Counted from the stretch's first letter, positions 1 through 9,856 are shown. The stretch is 47,352 nt of DNA from an archaeon (GCA_029258755.1 JAPDKC010000004.1:1-47352); one strand, 5' to 3'. Notes: generated by a model not told the origin, from the sequence alone. Numbers and translations are program-made.

Positions 1-312
1 TGAACAGGCTTACCAAGCCGCTTGCTGTCCTTTCATCCGCCTGGAATAGTTCCGCAAGCAGAACGGCTTTTGCTTTATCCTTTGCACTGTGCTTAGCGGT
101 CTTCCTGGCCTCTGTTCCGCAACTCTATAAGCTCCACACTATCAACAGAGCTTTTTATGAGGTAAAGAATGTTTTTCTAAGCACTCTATCCTGGCTCTAT
201 TGTAAGCAGCCCAATTAACCTTTTTCTTGTTCCTTTCTTTGTATGGGAACTTTTTGCTTGATATTTGGTCAAGCAGGTCGTTTAGTATTCTGTCAGGCAT
301 CCACTGGGACAT
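1..312 (-). pseudogene. Degraded transposase-like ORF remnant
   Basis: Minus-strand translation gives fragments such as MPDRILNDLLDQISSKKFPYKERNKKKVNWAAYNRARIECLEKHS and, in another frame, GTEARKTAKHSAKDKAKAVLLAELFQADERTASGLVSLF; frame is broken by stops/frameshifts. Resembles IS transposase N-terminal sequence, by eye only. Confidence 0.4.
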
Positions 313-319
313 AAAAAAC

Positions 320-358
320 AATAGAACCGAAACGCTTGCACAGATTTTCGGTTCTATT
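320..358. repeat. Perfect 13-bp inverted repeat, AATAGAACCGAAA ... TTTCGGTTCTATT (terminator-like or IS-end remnant)
   Basis: Arms at 320-332 and 346-358, followed by a T-run. Confidence 0.75.
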
Positions 359-490
359 TTTCTAACCTCACCACCCTAAAACTATGCGAATATTTAATCC
401 TTATTTAGGTAGCTATGAGTAGCTGCGATTTTGATGCAAAGCCCTTATTGTAGAAAAATTTATTAACTCCAAATAACCTATTGTTTTCTT

Positions 491-3400
491 ATGAAAACAA
501 AAAAAGAAATGACATCTAAGTCTATTTTTACTTTTCTTGTGATTGTTATATTCATATTTTTACTTCTATTCTCATTATTTTTTATTAAAGCTGTTTGGGC
601 TCCTGGTGGCCCAGCTCAACCACCCACAAATCCAGCCCCGGGAGAACCACCAGAGGAACCCTCTCCTACACCAACACCAAGTAATGGTGACGAAGATGGA
701 TCTGAAGCTCCTGGTGGCCCAGCTCAACCACCCACAAATCCAGCCCCGGGAGAACCACCAGAGGAACCCTCTCCTACACCAACCCCTACTCCAACGCCTC
801 AAACTTGTGAAGAAAAATGTTGGTGTGAGGGAGATACGCTAGTTTGCCAGCACGAGGATTGTAGCACAGAAAGCAAATATTGTAAATATGGGTGTGCAGG
901 AGGCAAATGCATCGAGGATAAGTACCCTCCAACAACACGGAGTAATCTTATTCACAATATGTGGTACGCTAACCCAGTTTATGTTTCGCTTAGCTGTTAC
1001 GATGCTATTAGCGGCTGTGAGCATACTTATTATTGTTATGATACTAAACCAGGGTGCAAGCCAAATAAAGAAGGAAAACGATTTAGCATTTCGTGTCCTG
1101 GTGGAGAGGTTTGCAAGTATTATGTGCGTTTTTATTCTGTTGACAAGGAGGGGAATGAAGAACATATAAAAAGTGTTAAGTTTCGGATAGATAATGCAAA
1201 GCCTGAAGTTGAATATACTGGAAGCACAGGCACGGTTGAAGGAAAGGCAAAAATAAGCTTTAGCTGCAAGGATGAAGGCTCTGGTTGTGCGGCAATTAAA
1301 TACCGCTTGGACAACAGCAGCTGGCGTACCTATGCAAATGAATTTTATGTAAGCGATGAAGGAGCGCATGTGATAAAGTTCTATGCTGTGGATAAAGTAG
1401 GAAATGAAAGCGAAAGAAAGCAAACAAGCTTTACTATAATAAATCCGTTAGAGACGTTGGAGATATACAATGTGCGTGTTTTAGAGGTAAAGGCACATAG
1501 TGCTAAGATAATGTGGGAAACAAGCGTAGAGGCTTATGGTGAGGTGCTGTATGGAACTACAAAAAGCTTAGGGCTTAGCAAAAAAAGCAGCTTTGGAACT
1601 TTGCATGAAGTTTTGCTCGATGATTTGGAGGAAGCGACAACCTACTACTTCAAGGTTCGAGCTTGGAATAGTGCTAAAAGCGTTGAAACAGAGATACTTG
1701 AATTTAGTACCTTATATGAAAACTTTCAGATAAAAGAAGTGTTGGTTAAGGCATTTACGAGCCATGCTGAAGTAAGCTGGTTTACAACAGTTGCTAGCGA
1801 GTGCGAACTTTTCTATAAATTAACTTATGACAATGCCTTGCAATCTGTTAAAAGTGAAGGAATAAGCCATCAAGTAATGTTGCAGGATTTGGAACCAGAT
1901 AGCAGCTATTGGTTCGAGATTGTTTGTAAAAGAGGAGCAGAAGCTGTAAGGTATGAAGGAAGCTTTATTACCTCAGAGGTGCCAGCAAAACCAGCCATAA
2001 CAGAAATAATTGTTGAGCCTAGCGCTCAAGCGATACCTGAAGGTTACTTAGTTAAATTTATAGGCGTACTCACCAATGTAGAAGAAGCTAGCTACGAATG
2101 GAACTTTGGTGATGGAACAAAAGAGGAAGGAACAATTAGCGAAAGCAATGCTGAAGGGACAGAAATAAGGCGCATAACCACTTTGCATGCATTCTATTTG
2201 GAAGAGGAAGATGAAAAGATCTTCGAGGTAAAGCTGAAGCTAATACAAGAAGGCAAAGTTGTTGATGAAAAGAGTGTTAGTGTAGTTGTTACAAGAGCGT
2301 ATATAAAAGCCGTTATGCTTGAGCCAAAATACGCTGCAGAAAAATCAAGGCCTGTTACCGTTAAAATAAAGCTTTTGGACAAGTACAATAATCCTGTTGA
2401 TTCTAGTAGGCTCACCTATCTCCAAGCGTATGTGCTCGGAAATAAATTAGATCTTAAAGAAGAAGAGGCAGGAATCTTCAAAGGAACAATTTATGAACCG
2501 TATTTGAGAATAAATAATATAGAATTTGTGACTGTAAAGGCGGCAGCTCCTGTAGAAGGTGCTCTAAGAGAGCTAAGCACAAGGCTTGCAGTTAGATTTA
2601 GGCCTTTAGAGCTTAAGATCGCAAACCCATTCGCTAATGAGCGCTTTTATTTGGGCTCAAAGCTCGGCACTTATAGATTTGCTTTTATGCTGAATGAAAG
2701 AATACCTGCTACTTATCCCTACCTCAGCGCAAAGCTTGTTTCTAAGCATTGGGAGAAGAACCTTGATGTTACTATTAACGAATCGTTTGGCAATGCTGTA
2801 TATGTTGATATAAATCATGTAATCACTGAAGAAGACGTAGAAAACGGCTTAGCGATCCTGCTTGAAGGACAAGACGCTTACGGCAACCAGCTCAGTGCTA
2901 AAATAGACATTCCAATCGAGAAAGAGAATCCTTTATTTGATATAGTAGTTGTTGCTCCCAGGGAGAAAGTGCTTGAAGTACTTAAGGAAAAGAATCTTGT
3001 TGTGAGAATAAATTCCATTCAGAATCTAAAAGGCAAGATAAGCGTGCAATGTAACGGAATAAGCGGTTACATGAAATATGATGAAAAGAGCGATCTCTAC
3101 TATTTTCCAATAAAACTTCCAGCAACCTATAATAAAGACGAACTTCACTGCAAAATATTTGGAACTGCCATAAATGCAGACGCTGCAGATGTGGAGGAGG
3201 TAAGCTTTACAGTTCTCTCAGCGCTCAAGATAGAATTCATTCAGCCAAAAAGCGGCGAGCAAGCAAGGTTAGCGCCTATAGATGAAATAAAGATAAAAGT
3301 GCGCTATGCAAACAACGAGCCTTTAGCTATCTCAGAATTGAAAGGCACCCTTATTGTGGACGATGAATCCCATAACATCACTCTCAAGAAAGAAAATGGC

Positions 3401-3802
3401 TTCTATGTTGCTAAGCTCCCTAAAGCGATTGATTTTGGCGAGCATAAAATAAGCTTGAAGCTCGAAGAGCCGCTTAAGGGAGAAAAAACCGCATATGTTA
3501 AGATAAATAAAGCATTGAAGCCGCAAGAAGTTTTGCTAGCGCTTGCAATAATATTCGCTAGCGCCTTATTCGTTTACTTCGTAATTAGAGTAGTGCTTAA
3601 GATTAAGGATGCTAGAGCATTGCTTTTACATCACCGCAAAAAACTTATAGCCCTTCTGAAGAAAACTAAGGCAGAATACTTTAAGAGACACATTAGCGAG
3701 AGCGAATTTAGAAAGCGCTATGAAAAAGCTAAAAAAGAGTTGCGCGAGGTTGAGAGGAAACTTAAGAGGAAGGAATACTTATTCTTCTGGCGCAAACTCT
3801 AA
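491..3802 (+). CDS. Large surface protein: N-terminal TM/signal, Pro-rich linker, fibronectin III/PKD-like domains, C-terminal TM and Lys-rich cytoplasmic tail
   Basis: 1103-aa ORF; hydrophobic segments IFTFLVIVIFIFLLLFSLFFI and EVLLALAIIFASALFVYFVIRVVL; FnIII-like (TSAKIMWETSVEAYGEVLYG...) and PKD-like (YEWNFGDGT) motifs. Confidence 0.85.
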   Translation: MKTKKEMTSKSIFTFLVIVIFIFLLLFSLFFIKAVWAPGGPAQPPTNPAPGEPPEEPSPTPTPSNGDEDGSEAPGGPAQPPTNPAPGEPPEEPSPTPTPTPTPQTCEEKCWCEGDTLVCQHEDCSTESKYCKYGCAGGKCIEDKYPPTTRSNLIHNMWYANPVYVSLSCYDAISGCEHTYYCYDTKPGCKPNKEGKRFSISCPGGEVCKYYVRFYSVDKEGNEEHIKSVKFRIDNAKPEVEYTGSTGTVEGKAKISFSCKDEGSGCAAIKYRLDNSSWRTYANEFYVSDEGAHVIKFYAVDKVGNESERKQTSFTIINPLETLEIYNVRVLEVKAHSAKIMWETSVEAYGEVLYGTTKSLGLSKKSSFGTLHEVLLDDLEEATTYYFKVRAWNSAKSVETEILEFSTLYENFQIKEVLVKAFTSHAEVSWFTTVASECELFYKLTYDNALQSVKSEGISHQVMLQDLEPDSSYWFEIVCKRGAEAVRYEGSFITSEVPAKPAITEIIVEPSAQAIPEGYLVKFIGVLTNVEEASYEWNFGDGTKEEGTISESNAEGTEIRRITTLHAFYLEEEDEKIFEVKLKLIQEGKVVDEKSVSVVVTRAYIKAVMLEPKYAAEKSRPVTVKIKLLDKYNNPVDSSRLTYLQAYVLGNKLDLKEEEAGIFKGTIYEPYLRINNIEFVTVKAAAPVEGALRELSTRLAVRFRPLELKIANPFANERFYLGSKLGTYRFAFMLNERIPATYPYLSAKLVSKHWEKNLDVTINESFGNAVYVDINHVITEEDVENGLAILLEGQDAYGNQLSAKIDIPIEKENPLFDIVVVAPREKVLEVLKEKNLVVRINSIQNLKGKISVQCNGISGYMKYDEKSDLYYFPIKLPATYNKDELHCKIFGTAINADAADVEEVSFTVLSALKIEFIQPKSGEQARLAPIDEIKIKVRYANNEPLAISELKGTLIVDDESHNITLKKENGFYVAKLPKAIDFGEHKISLKLEEPLKGEKTAYVKINKALKPQEVLLALAIIFASALFVYFVIRVVLKIKDARALLLHHRKKLIALLKKTKAEYFKRHISESEFRKRYEKAKKELREVERKLKRKEYLFFWRKL
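599..783 (+). repeat. Exact 77-bp direct repeat (599-675 and 707-783) encoding APGGPAQPPTNPAPGEPPEEPSPTPT
   Basis: Identical nucleotide copies offset by 108 bp (36 codons), in frame. Confidence 0.9.
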
Positions 3803-4005
3803 AGCTGCTTTGCCGCTAACCTTATGTCGTCAGCGGTTATCGTTTTCCTTTTTGCATGCTCTGCCAATGCTTTTGCCTTTAAAGAAAGCCTCATTCCTTC
3901 CTCCTCAAGAAGCCTTGCAAGTTCTATTACTGCTGATTCGCTTACACGCAAGCCGCTGGCCTTTCTTATTATTCTATCTACCGCAGCAAGTGGCAACTCG
4001 CCCAT
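3799..4005 (-). CDS. Archaeal histone
   Basis: MGELPLAAVDRIIRKASGLRVSESAVIELARLLEEEGMRLSLKAKALAEHAKRKTITADDIRLAAKQL: histone fold with the typical N-terminal and RKTITADDI motifs. ORF track extends to 4017; internal Met preferred. Confidence 0.92.
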   Translation of the reverse strand: MGELPLAAVDRIIRKASGLRVSESAVIELARLLEEEGMRLSLKAKALAEHAKRKTITADDIRLAAKQL

Positions 4006-4165
4006 AAACAACACCAATAAAGAGTATAAAGCTAAATAATAAAAAGCTTTGCTTTTTTGCTCAAAATAAGGTCTTTTAGGTTTTTAATCTTTAAATTCGG
4101 CTGAAATAAGGTTTTTTATTTAAGCATTTATCATTTAAAACCTTTTAATTTCTATTTTTGCTATT

Positions 4166-5746
4166 ATGGAATTTTTTGAGCATCCTCTTATAAAACCGCA
4201 AAGCATCGAGAAGAGAGCTTATCAGGAGCGATTGGTAAAAAGTGCTTTGGAAAAGGGCAATACGCTCATAGTTGCTCCAACCGCTCTTGGCAAAACTGTT
4301 GTTGCTGCTGTGCTTGCAGCTTATGCGCTTGAAAAAGGCAAGAAGGTGCTTTTTTTAGCACCAACAAAGCCGTTAGCGATGCAGCATCAAAAAACCTTGA
4401 AAAAAATCCTTAACATCCCTAAAAGCAGCATAGTTCTTATTACGGGGGCAAAGCCAGCCAAACACAGGTATTTGGCTTACAAAGAAGCAAAGGTAATAAG
4501 CGCTACGCCTCAATGCATAGAGAATGACTTAAAGCAAAAGCTGCTTAAGCTTGAGGAATTCGGCTTATGCGTATTTGATGAAGCCCACAGAGCCGTAGGA
4601 AATTATAGCTATGTGTTTATCGCTAATATGCTGAAGCAAACAAGCTGTTTAATTCTTGCACTTACGGCATCACCCGGCCATGAAAGAGAACGCATAGAAG
4701 AGATCTGCAAAAACCTAAATATAAAGAATGTTGAAATAGTTACGCTAAGCGACAAGGATGTTAAGCCATATGTAAGCGAAATAAAGCTTGAATGGCGAAG
4801 GGTTGATCTACCGCAAGAGTTTAAGGAAATAAAAAAAGCTTTAATGGAATTCATCAGGGAGAATGCTTCTAAACTAAAAGAGTGTCCGCTTACAAAGATG
4901 CCAAAGCAAGATTACTTCAATAGGGCAAAGCTGCTTAAACTTCAGGAGAAGGTAAGCAAGCTTATTGAAAAGAATGGAAAAGCGCAGCCAGAGCTTTATA
5001 CGCTAGCAGCAAGAATAGCAGCTCTTATAAAGGCAAATCACGCATTGCTCCTTATAGAAACTCAGGGACCAGAAGCTTTATGGGCATACTTAAATAGATC
5101 TTATAAAAAGGATAGGAAAAGCAAGGCAGGAAGCTTATTTTTCAAGGATAAAAACATTGCAAAAGCTGCCTTTTTCGCTAGAGAGCTTGTCGAAAGAAAT
5201 GAAAAGCATCCAAAGATAAAAATGCTTAAGCAGATAATAGCAGAACAGCTCGCTCAGAACCCAGAAAGCAGGATAATAGTGTTTAATCATTATCGCGACT
5301 CTGTAGCACTAATCGAGGAAGAATTAAATAAGATGCCTGATGTAAGGGCAAAACGCTTCGTTGGCCAGGCAAAGAGGCAGAGCAAAGGAATGAGCCAAAA
5401 AGAGCAAGCGCAAGTAATAAAGGAATTTGAAGCCAATAAGATCAATGTTTTGATAGCAACAAGCGTTGCTGAAGAGGGCTTAGATATTCCTGCCTGCGAT
5501 TTGGTTATTTTTTATGAGCCGGTGCCAAGCGAAATAAGGCATATACAAAGACGCGGCAGAACAGCCCGCTTGCGAAGCGGCAGGGTTGTAATCCTTATAG
5601 CAAGAGGAACGAGGGATGAAGCGTACTATTGGGCAGCAAAACACAAAGAAAGAAAAATGATAAGCGAATTAAAGAATATGAAGGAAAGGAAAAAAGGTGC
5701 TAAGCAGAAAACGCTAACTGATTATGCAGGTGATTGGGTTGGCTGA
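4166..5746 (+). CDS. Hef-type DEAH helicase (helicase half of Hef)
   Basis: APTALGKTVVAAVLAAYALEKGKKVLFLAPTKPLAMQHQ (motif I), FDEAHR (II), LTASPG (III), IQRRGRTAR (VI). C-terminal QKTLTDYA is PIP-box-like. Confidence 0.88.
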   Translation: MEFFEHPLIKPQSIEKRAYQERLVKSALEKGNTLIVAPTALGKTVVAAVLAAYALEKGKKVLFLAPTKPLAMQHQKTLKKILNIPKSSIVLITGAKPAKHRYLAYKEAKVISATPQCIENDLKQKLLKLEEFGLCVFDEAHRAVGNYSYVFIANMLKQTSCLILALTASPGHERERIEEICKNLNIKNVEIVTLSDKDVKPYVSEIKLEWRRVDLPQEFKEIKKALMEFIRENASKLKECPLTKMPKQDYFNRAKLLKLQEKVSKLIEKNGKAQPELYTLAARIAALIKANHALLLIETQGPEALWAYLNRSYKKDRKSKAGSLFFKDKNIAKAAFFARELVERNEKHPKIKMLKQIIAEQLAQNPESRIIVFNHYRDSVALIEEELNKMPDVRAKRFVGQAKRQSKGMSQKEQAQVIKEFEANKINVLIATSVAEEGLDIPACDLVIFYEPVPSEIRHIQRRGRTARLRSGRVVILIARGTRDEAYYWAAKHKERKMISELKNMKERKKGAKQKTLTDYAGDWVG

Positions 5747-6434
5747 GCAAAAGCAAGATACGCTTGCAAAATATGTTAAAAGCGATAAGCCGATCGTTTT
5801 TGCCGATGTAAGAGAAAGCCATTCTGAGGTAGCTGAATTTCTGCGCAGAAAAGGCGTTGATGTAAGGGAAATAATGTTGGAAATAGGGGATTATCTTATA
5901 AGCGATCAAATTGTTATAGAAAGAAAAACGGCAAGCGATTTCTTAGCAAGCTTGATAGATGGCAGGCTTTTCAATCAATTAACTCAAATGCTAAACTATG
6001 AAAAACCGTTGCTAATAATAGAAGGCACTCCAAGAGAGCTTTTCTTTCTGAGGAATATAAATGCAAATGCTTTAATAGGCGCTTTAGCTTCGATAGCTTT
6101 GGACTTTAGGGTTCCCATACTTTTCTCAGATGGCAGAGCTCAAACAGCCAACTATATATACATAATCGCAAAAAGAGCACAGCAAAGCAAGGAAAAAGAA
6201 ATAAGCTTGCGGAAAAAACAAGCTTTTTCGCTTAAGGAATGGCAGCAGTTTATAGTAGAATCTTTGCCGGGAGTTGGACCAAAAACAGCCAAAAGCTTGC
6301 TGAAGCATTTTGGCTCTGTCAAAGCTATATTTAATGCCTCTCTAAAAGATTTAGAAAAAATCCCCGGTATGGGTAAAAGGAAGGCGAAAAAAATAATAGA
6401 GGTTTTGGAATCAAAATATAATAATAAGGAGTGA
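5724..6434 (+). CDS. XPF/Mus81-like nuclease with helix-hairpin-helix (nuclease half of Hef)
   Basis: FADVRE...EIGDYLISDQIVIERKTASDF (ERK-type XPF nuclease) plus LPGVGPKTAKSLLKHFGSVKAI...IPGMGKRKAKKI (two HhH). Confidence 0.9.
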   Translation: MQVIGLAEQKQDTLAKYVKSDKPIVFADVRESHSEVAEFLRRKGVDVREIMLEIGDYLISDQIVIERKTASDFLASLIDGRLFNQLTQMLNYEKPLLIIEGTPRELFFLRNINANALIGALASIALDFRVPILFSDGRAQTANYIYIIAKRAQQSKEKEISLRKKQAFSLKEWQQFIVESLPGVGPKTAKSLLKHFGSVKAIFNASLKDLEKIPGMGKRKAKKIIEVLESKYNNKE

Positions 6435-6526
6435 GCGACCGTCGTCTAGTGGCAGGACACCAGCCCCCCAAGCTCCGAACGGAGCATGGAAAGCTGGTAG
6501 CCCGGGTTCGAATCCCGGCGGTCGCA
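6435..6526 (+). tRNA. tRNA-Gly, anticodon provisionally CCC, with about 21-nt intron in the anticodon loop
   Basis: Acceptor GCGACCG/CGGTCGC+A, D-arm GTCTAGTGGCAGGAC, anticodon stem CCAGC/GCTGG, T-arm CCGGGTTCGAATCCCGG; extra GCTCC-GAAC-GGAGC hairpin in the loop. Position 33 would be C in this reading. Confidence 0.75.
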
Positions 6527-6529
6527 TTT

Positions 6530-7315
6530 TTAAAGCTTCAAAAAAGCAAGCTTTTTCGCTGGCGCGATTATCTCGCAGCGCTCAGCAATCTTTATCAAAA
6601 AATCCTGGAACATCACAGTAGCTTTTATTTCTTCTTTTTTTATAAAATCTAAGATTTCAGCTACATCGCTTGCGGGTACTATGAGAGCATTACTTTGCAT
6701 AACACCGCTTATCTTTGCAAGCTTTTCTAGCGCTGCTGGCTCTGCTGTGATTATAACTTCCTTCGGCTTTTCTTTCTCCAGAAGAAGCTTTAGTATTTTT
6801 GCTAGCGAACTTTTATCTAAGATAACTCTATCTCGAAAGCCCAATTCCTTCAGCATCTCTATCTGCTTTTTTAACACCTTGTTTATATAGCTCAGCTGGC
6901 TTATCTTTTTTTCCAAGGAGTTTTGAACCCTTTCTATATCGCTAACATAAAAACCAATGCTTTTTTTCGCTACTTCCAGTAAATCCTGGTCTTCTTTACT
7001 CCTTTGTACAAGAATTGAAAGCTCTTTTACTATCTCCTCAGGGCTTTGCTCTTTAAGCACGGCTTCATTAAGCTTAAGGATAAGCTTGTTTTTCATCTCT
7101 AGCTGAAGCATCGCTAAGCCCTTATCTGTTATGAAAATCGCGTTTTTCTTCCTTCTTATAAACCCCAGAGCTTCTAGATCCTTTAGAGTTCTGCTTAATG
7201 CAGCTCTTGCCGAGTTTATGTTGGAATAATCCCCTAAAATACTTGCAAGCAAAGCAGTATAGCTAATGCCCGGCTTTTGCTTTATAATTAACAAAATAGA
7301 ATTTTTTGAAGCCAT
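6530..7315 (-). CDS. Winged-helix DNA-binding protein with C-terminal Rossmann-like domain, putative regulator
   Basis: N-terminal MASKNSILLIIKQKPGISYTALLASIL...ALSRTLKDLEALGFIRRKKNAIFITDKG wHTH pattern. Confidence 0.6.
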   Translation of the reverse strand: MASKNSILLIIKQKPGISYTALLASILGDYSNINSARAALSRTLKDLEALGFIRRKKNAIFITDKGLAMLQLEMKNKLILKLNEAVLKEQSPEEIVKELSILVQRSKEDQDLLEVAKKSIGFYVSDIERVQNSLEKKISQLSYINKVLKKQIEMLKELGFRDRVILDKSSLAKILKLLLEKEKPKEVIITAEPAALEKLAKISGVMQSNALIVPASDVAEILDFIKKEEIKATVMFQDFLIKIAERCEIIAPAKKLAFLKL

Positions 7316-7354
7316 GTTAATAGAAAGGAGCAAAATTAGTTTAATCGTTTTTAT

Positions 7355-7639
7355 TTATACAAGCTGCACGCGCTTCATGCGCTTTCCTAAGCTGAAAACC
7401 TGTTTTGCACCGCAAACAGAGCAAACGGCAACAAAGGTCGGCTTCTTGTTAAGCTTCTTCTTCAACGCTATCGCTTTATACTTGCCTCCGTAGCCGGCTA
7501 TGTTTGCCTCGTGCCTTCTCGTACCCTTTGCAAGCGTTCTTGCCTTTCCGCCTCTATATTCCTTTATCGTATGCTCAGTATGCCTCTTGCACTTTTTACA
7601 ATAGCGCTTTATTCTCTTTGGAAGCTCCATTTTAAGCAC
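7355..7639 (-). CDS. rpl44e: 50S ribosomal protein L44e
   Basis: LPKRIKRYCKKCKRHTEHTIKEYRGGKARTLAKGTRRHEANIAGYGGK...VCSVCGAKQ. Confidence 0.93.
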   Translation of the reverse strand: MLKMELPKRIKRYCKKCKRHTEHTIKEYRGGKARTLAKGTRRHEANIAGYGGKYKAIALKKKLNKKPTFVAVCSVCGAKQVFSLGKRMKRVQLV

Positions 7640-7691
7640 CCTTTATGCAAAATGAGATTAATATTTTTTTGGTAAGGAAACTTTAAAAAAG

Positions 7692-8213
7692 CTATTCGAG
7701 TATTCTGCATAACGCCTGCTTTTCCAGTATTGCTAGCTCCAAGGCATTTTGCTTTGGCATGTGTTTGTATGCAGAAAGGCAAGCGATTTTGTATAGCTTA
7801 GAAAGTTTTGCAACATTGGGCTTTAATTTGAATTCCCTCTCCTCGAATCCGTGCTTTTTCGCGCATTCAAGCATTTTTTTAGCTAACTGCTTGCTTTTGG
7901 AAGCTATCACAAGCACGTGCTTTTTTGTTCTTTTACAAGCAATCTCAATAGCTCTATTTATTTGTGTGGTGCAATAAAGGAAGAGTAGAAACTCTAAAGA
8001 AAGGTTTTTAGCAATCCCCTTGTTTTGTTTAAACGCTTGCTCTGCTTTTTCGATAGCGCTTATGATCTGGAGTTCGCTAACTATAGTTTCAGCAGGTATT
8101 AAAGCAAAAATAGCATGTTTTGAAAGCAAACATTTATTAATCATTTCCTCCATATCTTCAGTAGAAGCAAAGCCCTTTTTTGTTATAACATGCAAATCGT
8201 TTATAGTTGCCAT
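7692..8213 (-). CDS. KEOPS complex subunit Cgi121-like
   Basis: LSLEFLLFLYCTTQINRAIE core and overall length. Confidence 0.65.
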   Translation of the reverse strand: MATINDLHVITKKGFASTEDMEEMINKCLLSKHAIFALIPAETIVSELQIISAIEKAEQAFKQNKGIAKNLSLEFLLFLYCTTQINRAIEIACKRTKKHVLVIASKSKQLAKKMLECAKKHGFEEREFKLKPNVAKLSKLYKIACLSAYKHMPKQNALELAILEKQALCRILE

Positions 8214-8259
8214 AAAAAGCTTTTATTTGCAAAGTTTTTAATCCCTAACAGGTGATCGC

Positions 8260-8667
8260 ATGGCAATCTATCATATGAGGTCTCGAAGAAAAGAAACCGG
8301 TGGCTTGAGACATTCCTTGGAAAGATGCGATAAGAAGCTTGCATGGAAAGGAAGCGAACCAACCAATACAAAGCTTAGTGATGAGGAGGAAAGGGAAACT
8401 GTTAGGGTAAGAGGCGGCAATATAAAGGTAAAACTCAAAAAAGCGGCTAAAGCTGCTGTTTCCATAGGAAGCAAAACTGTTGTTGCACCAATAAAAACCA
8501 TATTAGAGAATAGAGCAAATAGGGAATTCGCAAGGAGCAATATAATAACAAAAGGGGCTCTCATAGAAGTTGAACTTGAGGGCAAGCCGGCAAAAGCAGT
8601 TGTAACAAGCAGGCCTGGCCAGCATGGCGTTGTTCAGGCAAAGCTATTAGAAGAAGCTAAAAGTTAA
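8260..8667 (+). CDS. rps8e: 30S ribosomal protein S8e
   Basis: RSRRKETGGLRHSLERCDKKLAWKGSEPTNTKL...NIITKGALIEVELEGKPAKAVVTSRPGQHGVVQAKLL. Confidence 0.95.
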   Translation: MAIYHMRSRRKETGGLRHSLERCDKKLAWKGSEPTNTKLSDEEERETVRVRGGNIKVKLKKAAKAAVSIGSKTVVAPIKTILENRANREFARSNIITKGALIEVELEGKPAKAVVTSRPGQHGVVQAKLLEEAKS

Positions 8668-9811
8668 CGGCGAACAAAACAACCGAAATAATGCTAATTG
8701 CCGCACCGTAGATAAATGGCATGCTTGGGCTAATTTGCCATAAAAATCCGGCTACCAAGCTTGCTGGTAATGCTGCCAAACCTGTTGTGGTATGGAACGT
8801 TCCCAACGCTGTGGCCCTTAATTCCTCTGAAGATAAATCGGAAACATAAGCCCTCTGATTGCTATCCACTATGGCATGAACTATTCCATAAAGAGCGAAT
8901 AAAACTATAAATGCCGGCAGCGAATTAGAAAACGCGAATCCAACAGAGGTCAGTGAAAATAATAAATAACCGAAAAGGATGACTTTTTTCCTGCCTATTT
9001 TATCGGAAAGCTTACCGAAGGGTATTGCAAGCATAGCATAAAAAATGTTAAAGAGAACGTACAAAAGGATCGGTACGGCAATCGCTAATCTGCCTGAAAA
9101 GAGTTGCTGCGCTCTAAGAATAAAGAACATATAGTTAAAATTTGCCAAAGCAAATATGCCCGAAATCAAGATAAATAACTTAAGCGGTTGAGATAGGCCC
9201 TTCAACCCGATTTTTAGGTCTATGTTTTGCGCACCCCTTTTTCTTTCCCTTACAAAATATAAAGGGATTAAGGAAAGAAAAGACAAAATAGCCGCTATAA
9301 GAATAAGTGATTTAAAATCGAACCCAAGAAACCAAAATAAAAGAAAAGCGGCAATCGATCCTCCGATAGCTCCTAAGGTATCCATCGCCCTGTGAATCCC
9401 AAACCCCTTGCCCCTTTCTTTCGGCATGGAATCCGCAATAATAGCATCGCGTGCTGCAGTCCTCAACCCTTTACCGATTCGTTCCAATCCAGCAAAAACT
9501 AAAATATGCTGCCACATTTGGGAAAACGCTAAAGATAGCTTGAAGAGCGCCGAAATCAGATAACCAGAAAAAACAAAAATTTTCCTTTTCCCAGATTTAT
9601 CAGACCAATACCCGGCAAAAACTTTCAGAATGCTTGAAACGCTGTCTCTTAGCCCTCCGATCAATCCAACGATAGGCCCGGTGCCGCCTAACGCTGTGAT
9701 GAACATCGGCAGAATTGGCATTATCATTTCACTGCTCAAATCATTCAGAAAGCTGACAACCCCCAACCAAAGCACGTTTGCGCTAATTCCTCTCGAATAC
9801 TTATTTCCCAT
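8657..9811 (-). CDS. MFS transporter
   Basis: Multi-TM 384 aa; DKSGKRKIFVFSGYLISALFKLSLAF and GKLSDKIGRKKVILFGYLLFSL MFS loop motifs. Confidence 0.85.
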   Translation of the reverse strand: MGNKYSRGISANVLWLGVVSFLNDLSSEMIMPILPMFITALGGTGPIVGLIGGLRDSVSSILKVFAGYWSDKSGKRKIFVFSGYLISALFKLSLAFSQMWQHILVFAGLERIGKGLRTAARDAIIADSMPKERGKGFGIHRAMDTLGAIGGSIAAFLLFWFLGFDFKSLILIAAILSFLSLIPLYFVRERKRGAQNIDLKIGLKGLSQPLKLFILISGIFALANFNYMFFILRAQQLFSGRLAIAVPILLYVLFNIFYAMLAIPFGKLSDKIGRKKVILFGYLLFSLTSVGFAFSNSLPAFIVLFALYGIVHAIVDSNQRAYVSDLSSEELRATALGTFHTTTGLAALPASLVAGFLWQISPSMPFIYGAAISIISVVLFAVNF

Positions 9812-9856
9812 AGCTTACCAGAATTATAGAAATTTATAAAATTTTACTGAGAAACT

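Noticed and set aside
599-783. CRISPR-like repeat
   Set aside because: Only two copies of 77 bp, in frame inside a coding Pro-rich linker.
543-842. ORFs 543-842 (+) and 575-802 (-)
   Set aside because: Shadow frames of the Pro-rich duplicated region of the surface protein.
5724-5746. Programmed frameshift joining the two Hef halves
   Set aside because: No slippery heptamer in the 23-bp overlap; ordinary overlapping start is simpler.
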